Shown here: positions 62,729 to 64,000 of the stretch, in pieces | Position numbering within the stretch: the stretch's first letter is position 1 | Layout of the letters: every line of letters begins with the position of its first letter | Source of the DNA: Torulaspora globosa | Lineage: Eukaryota > Ascomycota > Saccharomycetes > Saccharomycetales > Saccharomycetaceae | Reading direction: 5' to 3' | DNA length: 64,000 nt | NCBI RefSeq assembly: GCF_014133895.1 | Contig: NC_050733.1 | Coordinates: 310,001-374,000, forward strand | Program-made: the position numbers and the translations under genes | The notes under the pieces: model-generated | What the model was told of the DNA's origin: nothing | The model's input: only the letters and a program-made list of their open reading frames with translations | The model's database searches: none

Positions 62729-64000
62729 CTAAATGTCTCCCGAGCCAGAATTGCCGTCGCCTCCAGTGACAAGCGTGGCATCTGCCATCTTTCTTCTGTA
62801 CTTGAAGACAATATCACTCTGAGACTTCCAGTATAATGTCCTTACTGTGCTCAAGGTCATGTCGTTGTCGAGCACTTGGCTCTTGCAGAGCAGCTCTATC
62901 CACTCACTAGGATCAATTTTGGCCTTCATTTCTGGCGTCTTAGCCTCGAATCTGTCTGCGATGTAAACTTTGATCTTTTTTACTTTTATCATCCCCGGTG
63001 CTACTAGCTTAGTGTTGATTTCCGAAATCTTGGGCAGCTCAGTGGTCCCAAGGCTGACATCCGCAGACTTTGTCCTGCCAAATTTCAGCCTATGGTGCGA
63101 CTGCTGCGGCTGACTACCCGATGAGATGGGACCGTCGTGATCCTGCCAGGGCGCAATTACAAAGCTAAGTTTAGGTTGTTGCTTGGCTGTCCTCTCGTCG
63201 CAAAATAGATACTTGGCAAACCAAAACGGCAGGTTTTCCTCCAGCTGCTCGAACATCTGCCGCCTATTCATGACGTTTCCGTATTCGTTATCCATTAGAT
63301 CATATTTGCTTAATCTTTCTTCATCTTCATTGCTATCGACATCTTCATCGCTCTCTTGCAAGATAGATGCATCGTCGTCGTCGAGCGATCTCGAGGCCGG
63401 TAGATAACTGGAGAACAGTACCTTCCCGCCACAGCATCTCTTGTTCCAACTATGCACAACCAGCAGTACGCCGTTTCTTATTCTGATGATTGGCAATGAG
63501 GGATCTCTGATGATTTTACTCTCCGGAAGTTTCCTCGATAGCAGCTTTAGCGACGTTGAGTTCGAATTTTGATGCTGCTTGTAAGTCTCGTGCAGCTGCT
63601 CGAAGAAATCGGAAATGTATGTCGCACGATCTTTGATCAGTGTATTCGGTTCAATATCTTGATGGGCAGCTGTAGCAGGGGTTTCTATGGGTTTGAATTT
63701 GGCATGCAAAGGTTCCGCTGCTTGCTGCGAGGAGAGATTTTCCCCATTGTATGCCTGGTTCCAAACAATCCGTTCGCCAGGGTGCTCATCTTCGGGCGTA
63801 GAATCTTCGAAATCGGAATTAGTGGCTTGAGAATCGACAGTTGTATGTGTGCCGCTGCCATTACGCGAGTACGGTCTTAGTTTTTTAAATTTGCGAGCTA
63901 TTAATGAGCCTGAACTCAGGGTTCGTGACTCTGAGGCTCCAAACGGTGATAAAACTCCCAGTTCATTCTCTTCGTAAGTCAATTTATCGCCCGCTGATGT
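62729..64000 (-). CDS. DUF1: Duf1 (WDR48/UAF1-like), C-terminal part, truncated by the window
   Basis: The frame is open to the last base of the window; the 423 or so codons seen are the C-terminal part of a gene whose start lies beyond 64000. The TTG at 63982 is not a credible start. The segment matches the region after the WD40 propeller in WDR48/UAF1 proteins. The family C-terminal domain is visible: RIRNGVLLVVHSWNKRCC, ENLPFWFAKYLFCDE, then KIKVYIADRFE and DMTLSTVRTLYWKSQSDIVFKYRRK, a ubiquitin-like tail. In S. cerevisiae Duf1 (YOL087C, about 1116 residues) is next to MPD2 and binds ubiquitin and the Ubp9/Ubp13 deubiquitinases. A stretch of Asp/Glu-rich sequence (residues near DDDDASILQESDEDVDSNED) interrupts the domain. 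Confidence 0.85.
   Translation of the reverse strand, partial: TSAGDKLTYEENELGVLSPFGASESRTLSSGSLIARKFKKLRPYSRNGSGTHTTVDSQATNSDFEDSTPEDEHPGERIVWNQAYNGENLSSQQAAEPLHAKFKPIETPATAAHQDIEPNTLIKDRATYISDFFEQLHETYKQHQNSNSTSLKLLSRKLPESKIIRDPSLPIIRIRNGVLLVVHSWNKRCCGGKVLFSSYLPASRSLDDDDASILQESDEDVDSNEDEERLSKYDLMDNEYGNVMNRRQMFEQLEENLPFWFAKYLFCDERTAKQQPKLSFVIAPWQDHDGPISSGSQPQQSHHRLKFGRTKSADVSLGTTELPKISEINTKLVAPGMIKVKKIKVYIADRFEAKTPEMKAKIDPSEWIELLCKSQVLDNDMTLSTVRTLYWKSQSDIVFKYRRKMADATLVTGGDGNSGSGDI

Overview
This window is chromosomal DNA of a budding yeast of the family Saccharomycetaceae. Almost every long open frame can be matched to a Saccharomyces cerevisiae protein, genes are dense and intronless, and promoters carry classical yeast elements (RRPE/PAC, MCB, MSE, Reb1, Ino2/Ino4-type sites). 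Gene order points to a lineage that split off before the whole-genome duplication (non-WGD). From 20.6 to 64 kb, genes that S. cerevisiae keeps on chromosome XV (PKH2, YOL098C/SDD3, WRS1, COQ3, HMI1, RFC4, TRM10, YPQ1, SPO21, MSH2, HAL9, MPD2, DUF1) alternate with genes it keeps on the two sister tracks IV-R (SLD5, PAC11, RIB3, VPS60, VPS72, VPS52) and II-R (ARA1, APD1, SPP381, RIB7, RPB5). Duplicate pairs (PKH1/PKH2, YPQ1/RTC2, SPO21/YSW1, HAL9/TBS1) appear here once. All matches rest on remembered family sequences and synteny, not on searches. The exact genus is not claimed.

Layout. 0-5.4 kb: 3' part of an unrecognised gene, then SYP1, an unrecognised minus-strand gene and RIM1 (a piece of the chromosome III right-arm order). 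5.4-10.4 kb: no recognised synteny; a small coiled-coil protein of unknown function and a Ser/Thr-rich GPI-anchored wall protein with a 42-bp tandem repeat. 10.4-18.1 kb: NSR1, RIM8, a problematic minus-strand gene, MTR3 and CHO2 (the chromosome VII order, again with the two sister tracks interleaved). 18.1-20.6 kb: a gene-poor gap holding a decayed Ty3-family retrotransposon, with primer binding site and frameshifted gag. 20.6-64 kb: the long ancestral block above, ending in DUF1, which runs off the window.

Functional content is mostly housekeeping: DNA replication and repair (RIM1, SLD5, RFC4, MSH2, HMI1), RNA and ribosome synthesis (NSR1, MTR3, TRM10, SPP381, RPB5, WRS1), lipids and cofactors (CHO2, COQ3, RIB3, RIB7), membrane traffic (SYP1, VPS52, VPS60, RIM8, YPQ1), chromatin and transcription (VPS72, HAL9/TBS1), signalling (PKH), dynein (PAC11) and sporulation (SPO21). 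The points most worth a second look are the broken or unusually built reading frame between RIM8 and MTR3, the Ty3-like relic at a synteny breakpoint, and a compact three-way-junction fold in a GC-rich divergent promoter near 33.2 kb.
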